Assembly (NCBI GenBank): GCA_041662445.1
Contig: JBAZSL010000025.1
Span: 1-11,923 of the forward strand
Source: UASB124 sp041662445
GTDB taxonomy: Bacteria; Babelota; Babeliae; Babelales; RVW-14
Direction: 5' to 3'
Length of the DNA: 11,923 nt
Part shown: in pieces, positions 1-7,682 of the stretch
How the letters are laid out: each line of letters begins with the position of its first letter
Position numbering within the stretch: position 1 is the first letter of the stretch
Translations under genes and position numbers: made by a program
Notes under the pieces: model-generated
Database searches by the model: none
Seen by the model: only the letters and a program-made list of their open reading frames with translations
Told to the model about the DNA's origin: nothing

Positions 1-357
1 AAATATAGGTTCAGAATTTTGAAGGGCGAAGTTAGTCTTGAAGTAGAAGAAATCGTTAGAATCTATTCAGCTCAACTTGGTTGTGAGATCGATAAACTCA
101 GCATACAAGAAGATCATATACATCTACTGGCCTTGGTACCACCAAAAGTATCGATTTCCAAATACGTTGGGACAATCAAGGGTAGAAGTGCCATAAGATT
201 ATTTACGAGATTTCCAGGTCTGAGGCAAAAGCCGTATTGGGGAAATCATTTTTGGGCTCGAGGATATTGCTTGGACACAGTTGGTCTCGATGCTGAAAAA
301 ATACGTAAGTATGTGATGTATCAGGAAAAGTTAGAAAGACAGATGGAAATCAGATGA
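1..357 (+). CDS. tnpA: IS200/IS605-family transposase TnpA, 5' end cut by window
   Basis: This is a HUH-type single-strand transposase that would cut and rejoin IS ends with a catalytic tyrosine. The frame is open from base 1, so the start lies outside the window and the TTG at 19 is probably not the start. About 118 residues are visible. The HUH metal-binding motif reads HIH within DHIHLL (about residues 38-43). It is followed by the family pattern VPPKVSISKYVGTIKGRSA, a YWGNHFWARGY block and the C-terminal helix with RKYVMYQ, whose tyrosine is the likely nucleophile. The family is usually about 130-150 residues, so only the first few dozen codons are missing. No frameshift is seen in the visible part. 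No tnpB accessory gene follows; the next gene is murJ. Identification rests on motif recognition and the flanking hairpins, and the family call is secure. Confidence 0.9.
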   Translation, partial: KYRFRILKGEVSLEVEEIVRIYSAQLGCEIDKLSIQEDHIHLLALVPPKVSISKYVGTIKGRSAIRLFTRFPGLRQKPYWGNHFWARGYCLDTVGLDAEKIRKYVMYQEKLERQMEIR

Positions 358-381
358 GCATTAGGGGAAGCGACTCATCAA

Positions 382-398
382 AGCCCCTTCTAGGGGCT
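382..398 (+). repeat. hairpin 1 of IS200 right end
   Basis: A perfect 7-bp inverted repeat (AGCCCCT / AGGGGCT) flanks a 3-base loop, 24 bases after the transposase stop. It could be a transposase recognition structure or a structured 3' end of the tnpA mRNA. No run of T follows directly, so a simple intrinsic terminator is less likely. Confidence 0.7.
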
Positions 399-404
399 CT
401 TAAA

Positions 405-427
405 AGCCACCACCTTCGGTGGTGGTT
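405..427 (+). repeat. hairpin 2 of IS200 right end (probable transposase-binding palindrome)
   Basis: A perfect 8-bp stem (CCACCACC / GGTGGTGG, 407-414 and 418-425) has a TTC loop. It can be extended by one G-T and one A-T pair. Palindromes of this kind near the right end are what TnpA of this family binds as single-stranded DNA. The downstream sequence TTAGTTATTTACTT is T-rich but interrupted, so the hairpin may also work as a weak terminator protecting murJ from transposase read-through. Confidence 0.7.
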
Positions 428-464
428 AGTTATTTACTTAAAAACGATTAGGGTTTGTGGCCTG

Positions 465-492
465 TTGCATTGTGTAGATGATTGATTAGAAT
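465..492 (+). promoter_or_regulatory. candidate sigma-70 promoter for murJ
   Basis: TTGCAT (465-470) and TAGAAT (487-492) are separated by 16 bases and lie about 45 bases before the murJ ATG. The -10 box matches the consensus at five of six positions, but the -35 box at only three. This is the best candidate seen in the gap between the IS end and murJ. It is weak evidence, and the gap holds nothing else I can support. Confidence 0.25.
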
Positions 493-537
493 TGACGGGC
501 GCGGTTGGGATTTTTTTTACCATATATGGGACAGAGT

Positions 538-2097
538 ATGAATCTTCAATTATCAAAAAAATCGATTCTCAAAAAAACAGCCCTCGTGAGTGGCCTCACG
601 CTTTTGAGCAAAACATTGGGCGTTATTCGTGAAATTTTGGTGGTACGCTTTTTGGGCGTTGGGGCGATATCAGATGCTTTCCTTGCGGCATTTAGGTTGC
701 CCAATTTCTTCCGTCTCATTTTTGCTGAAGGGGCCATGAGTGCCTCATTTGTGCCCGCCATGGTCAAAACGGTGCGCGAAGGCAATAGCGAAGAAGCTAA
801 CGGTCTGATGACCATATCGTTTCTATTTTTTGAAAGTATCGTGTTGCTGATTTATCTTTTTGTCTTACTGCGCGCAGATTGGGTTTTATTGTTGCTAGCT
901 CCTGGTTTTTCGCCAGAGCAGGTTTCCTATGCACGACCATTTTTACGCATACTTTTTTCGTTTCTTTTCTTTATTTCAAGTAGCGCGTTGTTGGCAGGTG
1001 CACTCAACTCGGTGAATCATTTTTTTGTTCCGGCATTTGGTACGCCATTATGGAACTTATTCTATATCACAACATTGGTGCTGTGTTTATGGTATAAGCT
1101 TCCCGTTACCGTCCTCTGTTATGGCATCATTGTTGGCGCGTTGGCATTGTTTGTAATGCATCTTGTTGCTTTTTTTAAATGCGGGTTCTCTTTTGGGAGC
1201 ATAACTGTTGGAGTGCGGGCAGCTTTTAAGTCGGTGCTTGCCAAGTTTTTACCCTGTCTTTTTGGCGTCAGCATTGTAGAGCTCAATTTGTTTATTAGTT
1301 GTAGTATCGCGTCGTTCTTGCCTGTTGGCTCCATGACGTTGCTTAACTACGGCAGTCGTTTTGTGAGTATTCCGTTGGGAATGTTTGCCGTTGCCCTTTC
1401 AAGCGTAATGTTGTCGCACTTTTCACGGTTGGTGCTCTATGCCCCGCGACGATTAAACTTTTATCTTCTTGAGGTTGCTAAATTTGTGACGTGGGTCATT
1501 CTGCCTGCAATGCTTTTTACGGCATTTGTTGCACATGATCTTTTTGTTGTTTTACTTGGTGACAAGGCAACGCCGGCGCAGATTGCCCAGGGCGGTTGGG
1601 TATTGACGTTCTATTGCACCGGTCTTTTATTTCTCTGTATTAATAAAATTCTTTTGAGCATGTTTTATGCGCTTAAAGATACCATTGCTACAACTATTGC
1701 TGCAGCGATGTGTGCCATCATTAACATTGCCGGAGATTTGATCAGTTTAAAATTTTTTGGCGTCTATGGTATTGCTGTTTCCAATAGTATTTCGGCGTGT
1801 GTGATGACGGCCCTGCTTTTTGCATTCTTGTATCGACGCCATAAGATAGCGTTTTATTTTGGACGCTATGTACAATTTTTTATGCGTTATGCCCTACAGC
1901 TCCTGCTGGGCTGTCTAATTTTTGGCATTGTGCTGTTGTGTCTCACACAACTTTGTAACATTTTTGGCTTTGCGTGCATGTTGCGTCATGGGTTGTGGTT
2001 CTTGCTGTTGACGAGCATGGTTATGGCAATTGTAGTGTTTCTTTCATACACGACACGCCGCCGTTTCGGGATAGATCTCTACTTTCTTAAGAAATAA
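538..2097 (+). CDS. murJ: lipid II flippase MurJ (MviN)
   Basis: This polytopic inner-membrane protein of the MOP superfamily flips lipid-linked peptidoglycan precursor to the periplasmic side. At 519 residues it matches the family's usual length of about 510. The N-terminal region has the MurJ signature TLGVIRE, then SDAFLAAFRLPNFFR and IFAEGAMSASFVP. Aligned by eye to E. coli MurJ, R24, D39, R52, E57 and R270 correspond to R31, D46, R59, E64 and R274 here, while E. coli R18 is replaced by lysine (K25). The rest is a succession of hydrophobic segments consistent with about 14 helices. I chose the ATG at 538 because GGGA lies 6 bases upstream and the protein then begins MNLQ, as E. coli MurJ begins MNLL. 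In-frame TTG 505 and ATG 526 would add only a short Phe-rich tail. It lies directly downstream of the IS200 end. Confidence 0.93.
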   Translation: MNLQLSKKSILKKTALVSGLTLLSKTLGVIREILVVRFLGVGAISDAFLAAFRLPNFFRLIFAEGAMSASFVPAMVKTVREGNSEEANGLMTISFLFFESIVLLIYLFVLLRADWVLLLLAPGFSPEQVSYARPFLRILFSFLFFISSSALLAGALNSVNHFFVPAFGTPLWNLFYITTLVLCLWYKLPVTVLCYGIIVGALALFVMHLVAFFKCGFSFGSITVGVRAAFKSVLAKFLPCLFGVSIVELNLFISCSIASFLPVGSMTLLNYGSRFVSIPLGMFAVALSSVMLSHFSRLVLYAPRRLNFYLLEVAKFVTWVILPAMLFTAFVAHDLFVVLLGDKATPAQIAQGGWVLTFYCTGLLFLCINKILLSMFYALKDTIATTIAAAMCAIINIAGDLISLKFFGVYGIAVSNSISACVMTALLFAFLYRRHKIAFYFGRYVQFFMRYALQLLLGCLIFGIVLLCLTQLCNIFGFACMLRHGLWFLLLTSMVMAIVVFLSYTTRRRFGIDLYFLKK

Positions 2098-2154
2098 CGC
2101 TTCTATTGAGCTCTTGTTTTTCGTGTCACGCTTCGCTACTCTTTTCCATGCGTT

Positions 2155-2184
2155 TATATAAGTAACTTTTTCCTTGGAAAGGAG
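2155..2184 (+). promoter_or_regulatory. AT-rich -10-like box and strong ribosome binding site before the secreted protein
   Basis: The 93-base gap after murJ contains TATATAAG (2155-2162), which could serve as a -10 element, but no convincing -35 box lies 16-18 bases upstream. AAAGGAG (2178-2184) is a near-perfect Shine-Dalgarno sequence 6 bases before ATG 2191. It fixes that ATG as the start in preference to the in-frame TTG at 2185. No intrinsic terminator for murJ is visible in the gap. Confidence 0.4.
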
Positions 2185-2190
2185 TTGAGA

Positions 2191-5064
2191 ATGGTGAAAC
2201 GAATGACGATGGCGCTTGCTCTAACAGCTGGGATGGCTTTTACCACGGGGCAATCGTGTTTTGCTACGGCGAGTGTCAAGATCAATGAACATCTTACGTA
2301 CGCAGCATCTGCTTTTACTCAAGGGACGCTGGCCGTACCTGTCGCGACATTATATGCAGGAGCTGACAACATTCCTGGTGCGGCGGTGGATGCCGACAAA
2401 CCATATTCTTTGTGTTCAGCAACGTTGAATACATCCGGTGCGCAACCAGCAGTAGCCTTAAAAGCTTTAGCGCTTGCGGATGGTGTGACGGTGAATGGCG
2501 CTACGCCGACAGTGGCATCACCTCTGTGGGGTAAACAGATTTTCAATATAGCGCTCGTGAATAGTTTTCCCGCTGTGACGGTGAGTGTTGGTGGTGTAAA
2601 TGACAAAAATGTTTATTTGGTAACGCGATCCGATGGCAGTTTTATTATAAAAAATGCTGATGACGTAACTATTAATGATGCAAATACCCAGGCAACCAAC
2701 GAGGTTGTAGCTTTGGCCGCATCCGATAGTCCGGCAACGATTTTTGCTGCAGTAAGTGCTACCACTGTGAGTTGGGACGATGCCTCGGGTACCAATCGTG
2801 GTATTGCACTGCTGAGGCCGGCGAGTGATGGCAAAAGCTTGGATGTCTATGAGACGACCAATTTGAAAAATACGGGAGCGACCAATATCGCTTGCAAGTT
2901 GGATGCGATAACTATTGGTGGCATAAATTATGCCATTGGTAGAGGCGTAAACATGATATGGAGTAGCGAATTGGGCCGTTTGTATTGTGGCTTAACAGAG
3001 GTTACTGGTAAGGATGCGGTACCTGGTGGCGTGCTTAATGTTGTCATGGGCCGTTATGAACCGCAAAGTTCTCCGACAAGTTTCGTGCTCAAGCCTATTG
3101 TTTACAGTGTTGTAGCAGGACTTTTTAATGCGAATGCAGCGGATCAAATTATTGGATACTACGCATCAGTAAGCGCCCAAGCATTAACGGCTACTGCAAA
3201 AAATCTTTGCATTATGCATACAAGTACAAATAAATATTACTTAATTCTTTGCAGTGACATTGGCGGAACTCAGGGCGTTTTTGCTGTGCCACTTCTCACT
3301 GGTCTCGATGATGTCGATCAAAATGGTACGGTATCGGCGGTCAACTCAGTTACAGGCGTTGCGACTTTTTTGACGCCACCACTCGATGTAACTGAAATGC
3401 CTAAAGCAACACAACCCGCTATAAAAGTTTTTAGTGGTCCTGTCATTGGTGGCGATGACGCATATGCAGCGACAACTACTGATAATGCAACAAGTCTTTT
3501 TGTTGTTGGTGATACGGTATATCTGTGCGCAAAACACAACGATCATAATGTGTCATCCGGTGTTTTTGCAGCGACCGCGCTCTTTAATGAAAATGGCGCC
3601 ATACGCGCATGGCACTACAGCGATGCAGATCAGGCTCAACCGGTCATGGGACAGGTTGGTCAGGTGGTAGGCGGCGGCCGCGATGCACGTGTAACCGGTG
3701 ACTTTTATGCGTTAACGACTGAAAACAGTGTTGTTACCGGAGGGGTGTTTGGTGATGTAAATACCATTCGCATTTCACACTGGGAAAGCACAACTAATAT
3801 GGGGATTGGCAACCTCAGCGAGGTTCTTTCAACCATTTTTCCCGCTACAGAGGGCGGTGTTCTTGGCTTGTATTCCTTCGGCCGTAAGACGTTAGGCTTT
3901 ACAACAACTGATGGGCAATATTTTTCTATGCTCGTTGCAATGGGTGTGAACAAAATCGCCATGATTCAGTTGGTCACTACTGTCGCTGGTGAATTGGTTG
4001 TTGCAACAAATTTTCATACATCTGAGCCCGACCCTAATGTCTTTGTTTTCGACGCAACCAACAGCCCCGCGCTTGCTGCCATTGCGCCATTAACCTACGT
4101 TGAATGGTCACGAATGGAACAAGAAAGGGGTTTCCGTGCTGATGGTACTCATGGTTGGCTTTTTGTGGGCGGTCGTAAAGGCGTGGCTGTCTTAAGTGCT
4201 GATGATGGAGAGGGTACTGCTAATGTGGTAGCACTGTCGTCGTCTGAGTATCCTGGAAATGGTGACTGGACATTTAAGCAACTTAATCCTGATGTCGGTG
4301 TAGATTTTACCAATGTGCGTAAGCTTGTTGCGCGTAATGAAAGAATGTACGTGGTAACGCGTGAGCACGTTTATTATTTTAATATGAATACTGCGGCCAA
4401 ATTTAAAACAAACCCAATTTTTGTCGGCGCGACAGCGATTCCTATTCTCAATGACCCCTTGATAGGCGATTTGGTGGTCTTTGCGCCTTCAGCAGATCCA
4501 GCCGACCCAGATACCAACATAGGTGTCATTGCAACAAGCCGTGGTCTTTATGGATCAGACCTCCTCGCAAACACAGTACTTATCAATGATCTTCTTATCA
4601 ATAATGCGCCAGCTAAACTTGCCGTTCAACTTCAACTTTTAAGCGATCGCTCTTGTGGACGACAAACCAACGGCAATTTGTATGCCTTGGTAACCAACAT
4701 GACGAATGATGACGAGCAAAAACCAAATGATAAATTATATCGTTTTGATGTTCCTGATCTTACTGACTTGAACGTGCTTGCAAAACCGGTTGTGGTGACG
4801 GCAGATGATGGTGGCAAGATGTACGATTTTGGTACTTATGAGCAAAATATCGACGCCGATGGTTCTTTCTTCTACAGTACACTGCCATGGTATTATGGAA
4901 CTTTAGGAAACGTGACATTGTATTTACAGAATTCTGCTATGAACAGCTCATTTAATGTGCTGCCATTGCTTAATGAGACAGGAAGGGTAACGGGTGTCAT
5001 GCATGACGAGGCTACTGGTATCATCATGGTACCTGGACAGAGCGGCATGGATGTGAACGGTTAG
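2191..5064 (+). CDS. large exported protein of unknown function, possibly beta-propeller-like
   Basis: I do not recognise a named family. The 957-residue product starts with a Sec-type signal peptide: MVKRM, a hydrophobic stretch, then a likely cleavage after ATA (about residue 27). The rest lacks long hydrophobic segments, so it is probably periplasmic, surface-bound or released. The mature part is rich in Thr, Ala, Val, Gly, Asn and Asp. Short strand-like stretches repeatedly end in Gly or Asp turns, such as KNVYLVTRSDGSF, HGWLFVGGRKGVAVLS, RMYVVTREHVYYF and GNLYALVTN. This spacing resembles beta-propeller or other repetitive beta proteins, but no regular blade repeat was demonstrated. No catalytic motif was found. 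It sits 14 bases upstream of a predicted outer-membrane barrel, which suggests the two work together. In style it recalls hypothetical secreted proteins of Dependentiae; this is recollection, not a search result. Confidence 0.85.
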   Translation: MVKRMTMALALTAGMAFTTGQSCFATASVKINEHLTYAASAFTQGTLAVPVATLYAGADNIPGAAVDADKPYSLCSATLNTSGAQPAVALKALALADGVTVNGATPTVASPLWGKQIFNIALVNSFPAVTVSVGGVNDKNVYLVTRSDGSFIIKNADDVTINDANTQATNEVVALAASDSPATIFAAVSATTVSWDDASGTNRGIALLRPASDGKSLDVYETTNLKNTGATNIACKLDAITIGGINYAIGRGVNMIWSSELGRLYCGLTEVTGKDAVPGGVLNVVMGRYEPQSSPTSFVLKPIVYSVVAGLFNANAADQIIGYYASVSAQALTATAKNLCIMHTSTNKYYLILCSDIGGTQGVFAVPLLTGLDDVDQNGTVSAVNSVTGVATFLTPPLDVTEMPKATQPAIKVFSGPVIGGDDAYAATTTDNATSLFVVGDTVYLCAKHNDHNVSSGVFAATALFNENGAIRAWHYSDADQAQPVMGQVGQVVGGGRDARVTGDFYALTTENSVVTGGVFGDVNTIRISHWESTTNMGIGNLSEVLSTIFPATEGGVLGLYSFGRKTLGFTTTDGQYFSMLVAMGVNKIAMIQLVTTVAGELVVATNFHTSEPDPNVFVFDATNSPALAAIAPLTYVEWSRMEQERGFRADGTHGWLFVGGRKGVAVLSADDGEGTANVVALSSSEYPGNGDWTFKQLNPDVGVDFTNVRKLVARNERMYVVTREHVYYFNMNTAAKFKTNPIFVGATAIPILNDPLIGDLVVFAPSADPADPDTNIGVIATSRGLYGSDLLANTVLINDLLINNAPAKLAVQLQLLSDRSCGRQTNGNLYALVTNMTNDDEQKPNDKLYRFDVPDLTDLNVLAKPVVVTADDGGKMYDFGTYEQNIDADGSFFYSTLPWYYGTLGNVTLYLQNSAMNSSFNVLPLLNETGRVTGVMHDEATGIIMVPGQSGMDVNG

Positions 5065-5066
5065 AT

Positions 5067-5072
5067 GAAAGG
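5067..5072 (+). promoter_or_regulatory. ribosome binding site deciding the barrel gene start
   Basis: GAAAGG sits in the 14-base gap after the stop of the secreted-protein gene and 6 bases before ATG 5079. It favours that codon over GTG 5076 (3 bases away) and ATG 5088. The tight spacing suggests translational coupling with the upstream gene. Confidence 0.5.
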
Positions 5073-5078
5073 CGTGTG

Positions 5079-6413
5079 ATGACCACGATGAAAACTTTTA
5101 AAGCGCTGCTCATTGCGTGTAGCGTATTGATACTTAGTTCAACCGTGTGCGCCTTTGCGCCAACCAATTTTTTCCCTCCATTTGATCCGGCGTTGCGGCT
5201 ACCGCCTGCACCGCCACGTGATCCACTCCGTATCGGTTTCAACATTGAATACGGCGATACCAAGCACTGCCGTAATTGGGATGGTGATAAACGCGACTTA
5301 TTGCAGATCAATGACGACACTGAATCAGTTATTCCCTTGTTTGAAGAGCCCGTGACGGTCGCCAATCTTGACGAGTTTCTTACCATCAAGACACAGCTGC
5401 ATTTAGCAGGTGGTTGTAGTCGTAGCGGTGGTACGACCGGTTGTGGGATATTTGATGATGGTACCGCAGGGCATTTTAGACTCCATGGCAAATTCGACCA
5501 ACTTGAAGTGACGCCTCATCTGCGCTACGTCTTGCCCCTCCGGCTTTTCCCGGGCGATCTGGCACTGAGCGCATATCTTCCCATTCGTCATGCCCGAGTG
5601 CACGGCATAGGTGCGCAGGATTTGACCGAGAACCTACTTGATTGGGACTTAGAACTCCACGAGCTGTTTACCGACGATATCCAAAGCAATCTGAAGCGTT
5701 ATGGCAATTTGGACTGGAATAACTGGTCGGCGACCGATCTTGGCGATTTAGTATTTCTGCTTGAATGGGGCAAAGATTTTCCCCAAAAGAAAGATGACCT
5801 CAAAAACGTTGACCTTCATGCCGCCATCGGCGTCTCATGCCCAACGGGTCGTGAAAAAGACGAGGATAAGGCATTCAGTTTGGCCCTCAGCAACAATGAC
5901 GGTGCGTGGAGCATGCCGTTGAGCATTGGCATCGATTTGGACTTCAAGCAGCATATTGCATTGGGTGCAGAGGCCAATTTTGAAATACTGTTCGATCATA
6001 CGCGAAATCGACGCCTAAAGACCGAAATACACCAAACTGAGTTTATGCTCCTCAATAAAGGGCGGGCGACCAAAGACCATGGTTTGACCTGGAAATTTTA
6101 TCTTTATCTTCAAGCCTATCGTTTTTGGCGCGGCCTTTCGCTCAAGGCGGCCTACGAGTACACCAAGCATGACAGCGACCATCTGACGCCTAAATCGGAT
6201 GATTTTGACTCATCCATTATCAATTCGGCGCATTCGTTGGGTGAGTGGTTCCGCCATGAATTTATTTTCACCTTGAATTATGACTTCTTTGCTCGCGAAT
6301 GCAGAAAATGTGCTGTTAAGCCTCAATTGAGCCTGTTTTATAAATTACCAGTTTCTGGTAAAAAGATTATTATGCCGCAAACGGTTGGCGGACAACTTGC
6401 TATAAGCTTTTAA
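5079..6413 (+). CDS. predicted outer-membrane beta-barrel protein of unknown family
   Basis: The product is 444 residues with a signal peptide (MTTMKTFKALLIACSVLIL...) that probably ends after VCA (about residue 25) or AFA (27). A Pro-rich linker follows (residues 28-50). After it come many amphipathic strand-like stretches of alternating polar and hydrophobic residues, such as PLRIGFNIEYG, DLALSAYLPIRHARV, LTWKFYLYLQAYRF and RHEFIFTLNYDFF. The C-terminus, GGQLAISF, ends in phenylalanine with the pattern recognised by the BAM machinery. There are roughly a dozen or more strands; I did not count them rigorously. Six cysteines remain after signal removal (about C64, C113, C122, C254, C408, C411), including a CRKC pair, which is many for a barrel. 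It lies in one operon with the exported 957-residue protein upstream and serS 23 bases downstream. It could be a pore, an anchor or a translocator for its neighbour; the sequence does not say which. Confidence 0.8.
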   Translation: MTTMKTFKALLIACSVLILSSTVCAFAPTNFFPPFDPALRLPPAPPRDPLRIGFNIEYGDTKHCRNWDGDKRDLLQINDDTESVIPLFEEPVTVANLDEFLTIKTQLHLAGGCSRSGGTTGCGIFDDGTAGHFRLHGKFDQLEVTPHLRYVLPLRLFPGDLALSAYLPIRHARVHGIGAQDLTENLLDWDLELHELFTDDIQSNLKRYGNLDWNNWSATDLGDLVFLLEWGKDFPQKKDDLKNVDLHAAIGVSCPTGREKDEDKAFSLALSNNDGAWSMPLSIGIDLDFKQHIALGAEANFEILFDHTRNRRLKTEIHQTEFMLLNKGRATKDHGLTWKFYLYLQAYRFWRGLSLKAAYEYTKHDSDHLTPKSDDFDSSIINSAHSLGEWFRHEFIFTLNYDFFARECRKCAVKPQLSLFYKLPVSGKKIIMPQTVGGQLAISF

Positions 6414-6436
6414 AAACAAGAATATCTGGAGCCTCA

Positions 6437-7675
6437 ATGATTGATCTTGCTCAACTCCGTGAAAAACCTCAACTCATCAGCGATCTGATTTTGAGAAAAG
6501 AACCGACGTTCCCTATTGATAAACTGCTTCAAGCAGATGCGCATGCGCGTTCTCTGCGCACTGTTGTTGAGAATTTGCGTAAAGAAAAAAATGCATTGGC
6601 TGCACTTGGCCCCAAAAGTAATACTCCTGAGAATCGTGAAAAGTCGATTGAGCTGGGCAAACAGCTTAAAACTCAGGAGGTTGCATTAGAAGAAGCAGAG
6701 AAATCTCTACAAACGCTTTGGCTTTCGTGCCCCAATGTTCCCAATCCTGATTTGCCGATAGGCAACAAAGAGGCAAATAAAGCGGTCAAGGTTGTTGGCT
6801 CCAAACCTATTTTTGCGCACACTATTAAAAATCACCTCGAGCTCAACGAACATGCGCGTTGGTTTGATTTGGAAACTGCTGTCACTATGGCAGGATCCGG
6901 CTTTGTGTTTTACACAACTATGGGGACCAAGGTTATTTATGCATTGACGCGTCTTCTGCTCAGAAACAATGTGAGCTTTGGATTCCAGCCGGTGTTGCCG
7001 CCGTACGTTATCACCGAAAAAGGTCTTTATAATTCAAGTAATCTGCCTAAGTTTGCTGGTGACTATTACAAGATCGAAGGCGAAGATCTCAATCTTATTC
7101 CAACCGCCGAAGTGAGTTTGACCAATGTCTATGCCGGCAAAATTTTATCAGCCGACCAGTTGCCTTTGCGCATGACGGCGTGGACAAGTTGCTTTAGGCG
7201 CGAAGCGGGAACCTACGGCTCAACTGAACGCGGACTCATTCGTATTCATCAATTTGAAAAAGTTGAGCTTTATTCGATTTGCGATCCGGAAAAATCGTAT
7301 ACAGAGCTTGAGCATATGGTTGGATGTGCCGAAAGCCTTTTACAACAGCTTGGGTTACATTATCGGGTAAGTTTGTTGGCTACGCAGGATTGCTCATTTG
7401 CCTCTGCAAAGACGTTTGATATTGAGGTTTGGCTGCCAGGGCAAGATCGTTATTACGAAGTTTCTTCCTGTAGTAATTGTACCGATTTTCAGGCACGTCG
7501 AGCGCACATACGTTATCGTAAGTCTGACGCTAAGCCAGCGTTGGCGCATACGCTCAACTCTTCATCGCTTGCGCTTCCTCGCCTCATGGTTGCACTGATG
7601 GAAAATGGACAGCAACCGGATGGTTCAATTGTTCTTCCGCCAGTTTTGCAGCAAGAGATAAACGCACTATGGTGA
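6437..7675 (+). CDS. serS: seryl-tRNA synthetase
   Basis: This cytoplasmic class II aminoacyl-tRNA synthetase charges tRNA-Ser with serine and also provides the Ser-tRNA used for selenocysteine. The 412 residues (family about 420-430) start with MIDLAQLREKP and a charged helical arm (about 30-105) that forms the tRNA-binding coiled coil. The catalytic domain has motif 2 as FRREAGTYG with ERGLIRIHQFEKVE (about 250-275), then YYEVSSCSNCTDFQARR. Motif 3 reads NSSSLALPR (residues 374-382), where E. coli has NGSGLAVGR. The arginine is kept, but both glycines between N and L are serine. The downstream ENGQQPDGSIVLPPVL matches the family. GGAG lies 5 bases before ATG 6437. It sits between the barrel gene and the DUF58 gene with no promoter or terminator seen, so it is probably co-transcribed. 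The assignment is firm despite the motif 3 changes. Confidence 0.96.
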   Translation: MIDLAQLREKPQLISDLILRKEPTFPIDKLLQADAHARSLRTVVENLRKEKNALAALGPKSNTPENREKSIELGKQLKTQEVALEEAEKSLQTLWLSCPNVPNPDLPIGNKEANKAVKVVGSKPIFAHTIKNHLELNEHARWFDLETAVTMAGSGFVFYTTMGTKVIYALTRLLLRNNVSFGFQPVLPPYVITEKGLYNSSNLPKFAGDYYKIEGEDLNLIPTAEVSLTNVYAGKILSADQLPLRMTAWTSCFRREAGTYGSTERGLIRIHQFEKVELYSICDPEKSYTELEHMVGCAESLLQQLGLHYRVSLLATQDCSFASAKTFDIEVWLPGQDRYYEVSSCSNCTDFQARRAHIRYRKSDAKPALAHTLNSSSLALPRLMVALMENGQQPDGSIVLPPVLQQEINALW

Positions 7676-7682
7676 TGTGTCT

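Larger units (their letters stand above)
1..430 (+). mobile_element. IS200-type insertion sequence, right-hand part
   Basis: The region combines the 3' end of tnpA with about 70 bases of downstream non-coding DNA carrying two hairpins. Subterminal imperfect palindromes rather than inverted repeats are the hallmark of IS200/IS605 ends. The left end lies outside the window. The exact right boundary cannot be fixed without an empty site; it should fall just 3' of the second hairpin, roughly 428-445. The visible transposase frame is intact, so the element could be active, but this cannot be judged without the left end. Confidence 0.75.

Noticed and set aside
511..518. Run of eight T suggesting a terminator after the IS
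   Set aside because: No GC-rich inverted repeat directly precedes it; the hairpins at 382-427 are over 80 bases away.
505..537. TTG 505 or ATG 526 as the murJ start
   Set aside because: Both lack a ribosome binding site at a normal distance and would add a Phe-rich tail; ATG 538 has GGGA 6 bases upstream and gives the usual MurJ N-terminus.
2083..2094. 12-bp palindrome TTTCTTAAGAAA at the end of murJ
   Set aside because: It is AT-rich, has no loop or following T run, and lies within codons; most likely chance.
5024..5491. 155-codon minus-strand open frame across the start of the barrel gene
   Set aside because: It overlaps two well-supported + strand genes, has no recognisable domain and looks like a shadow of the coding strand.
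7398..7598. Small + strand open frame inside serS
   Set aside because: It is fully contained in serS in another frame, with no start signal or domain.
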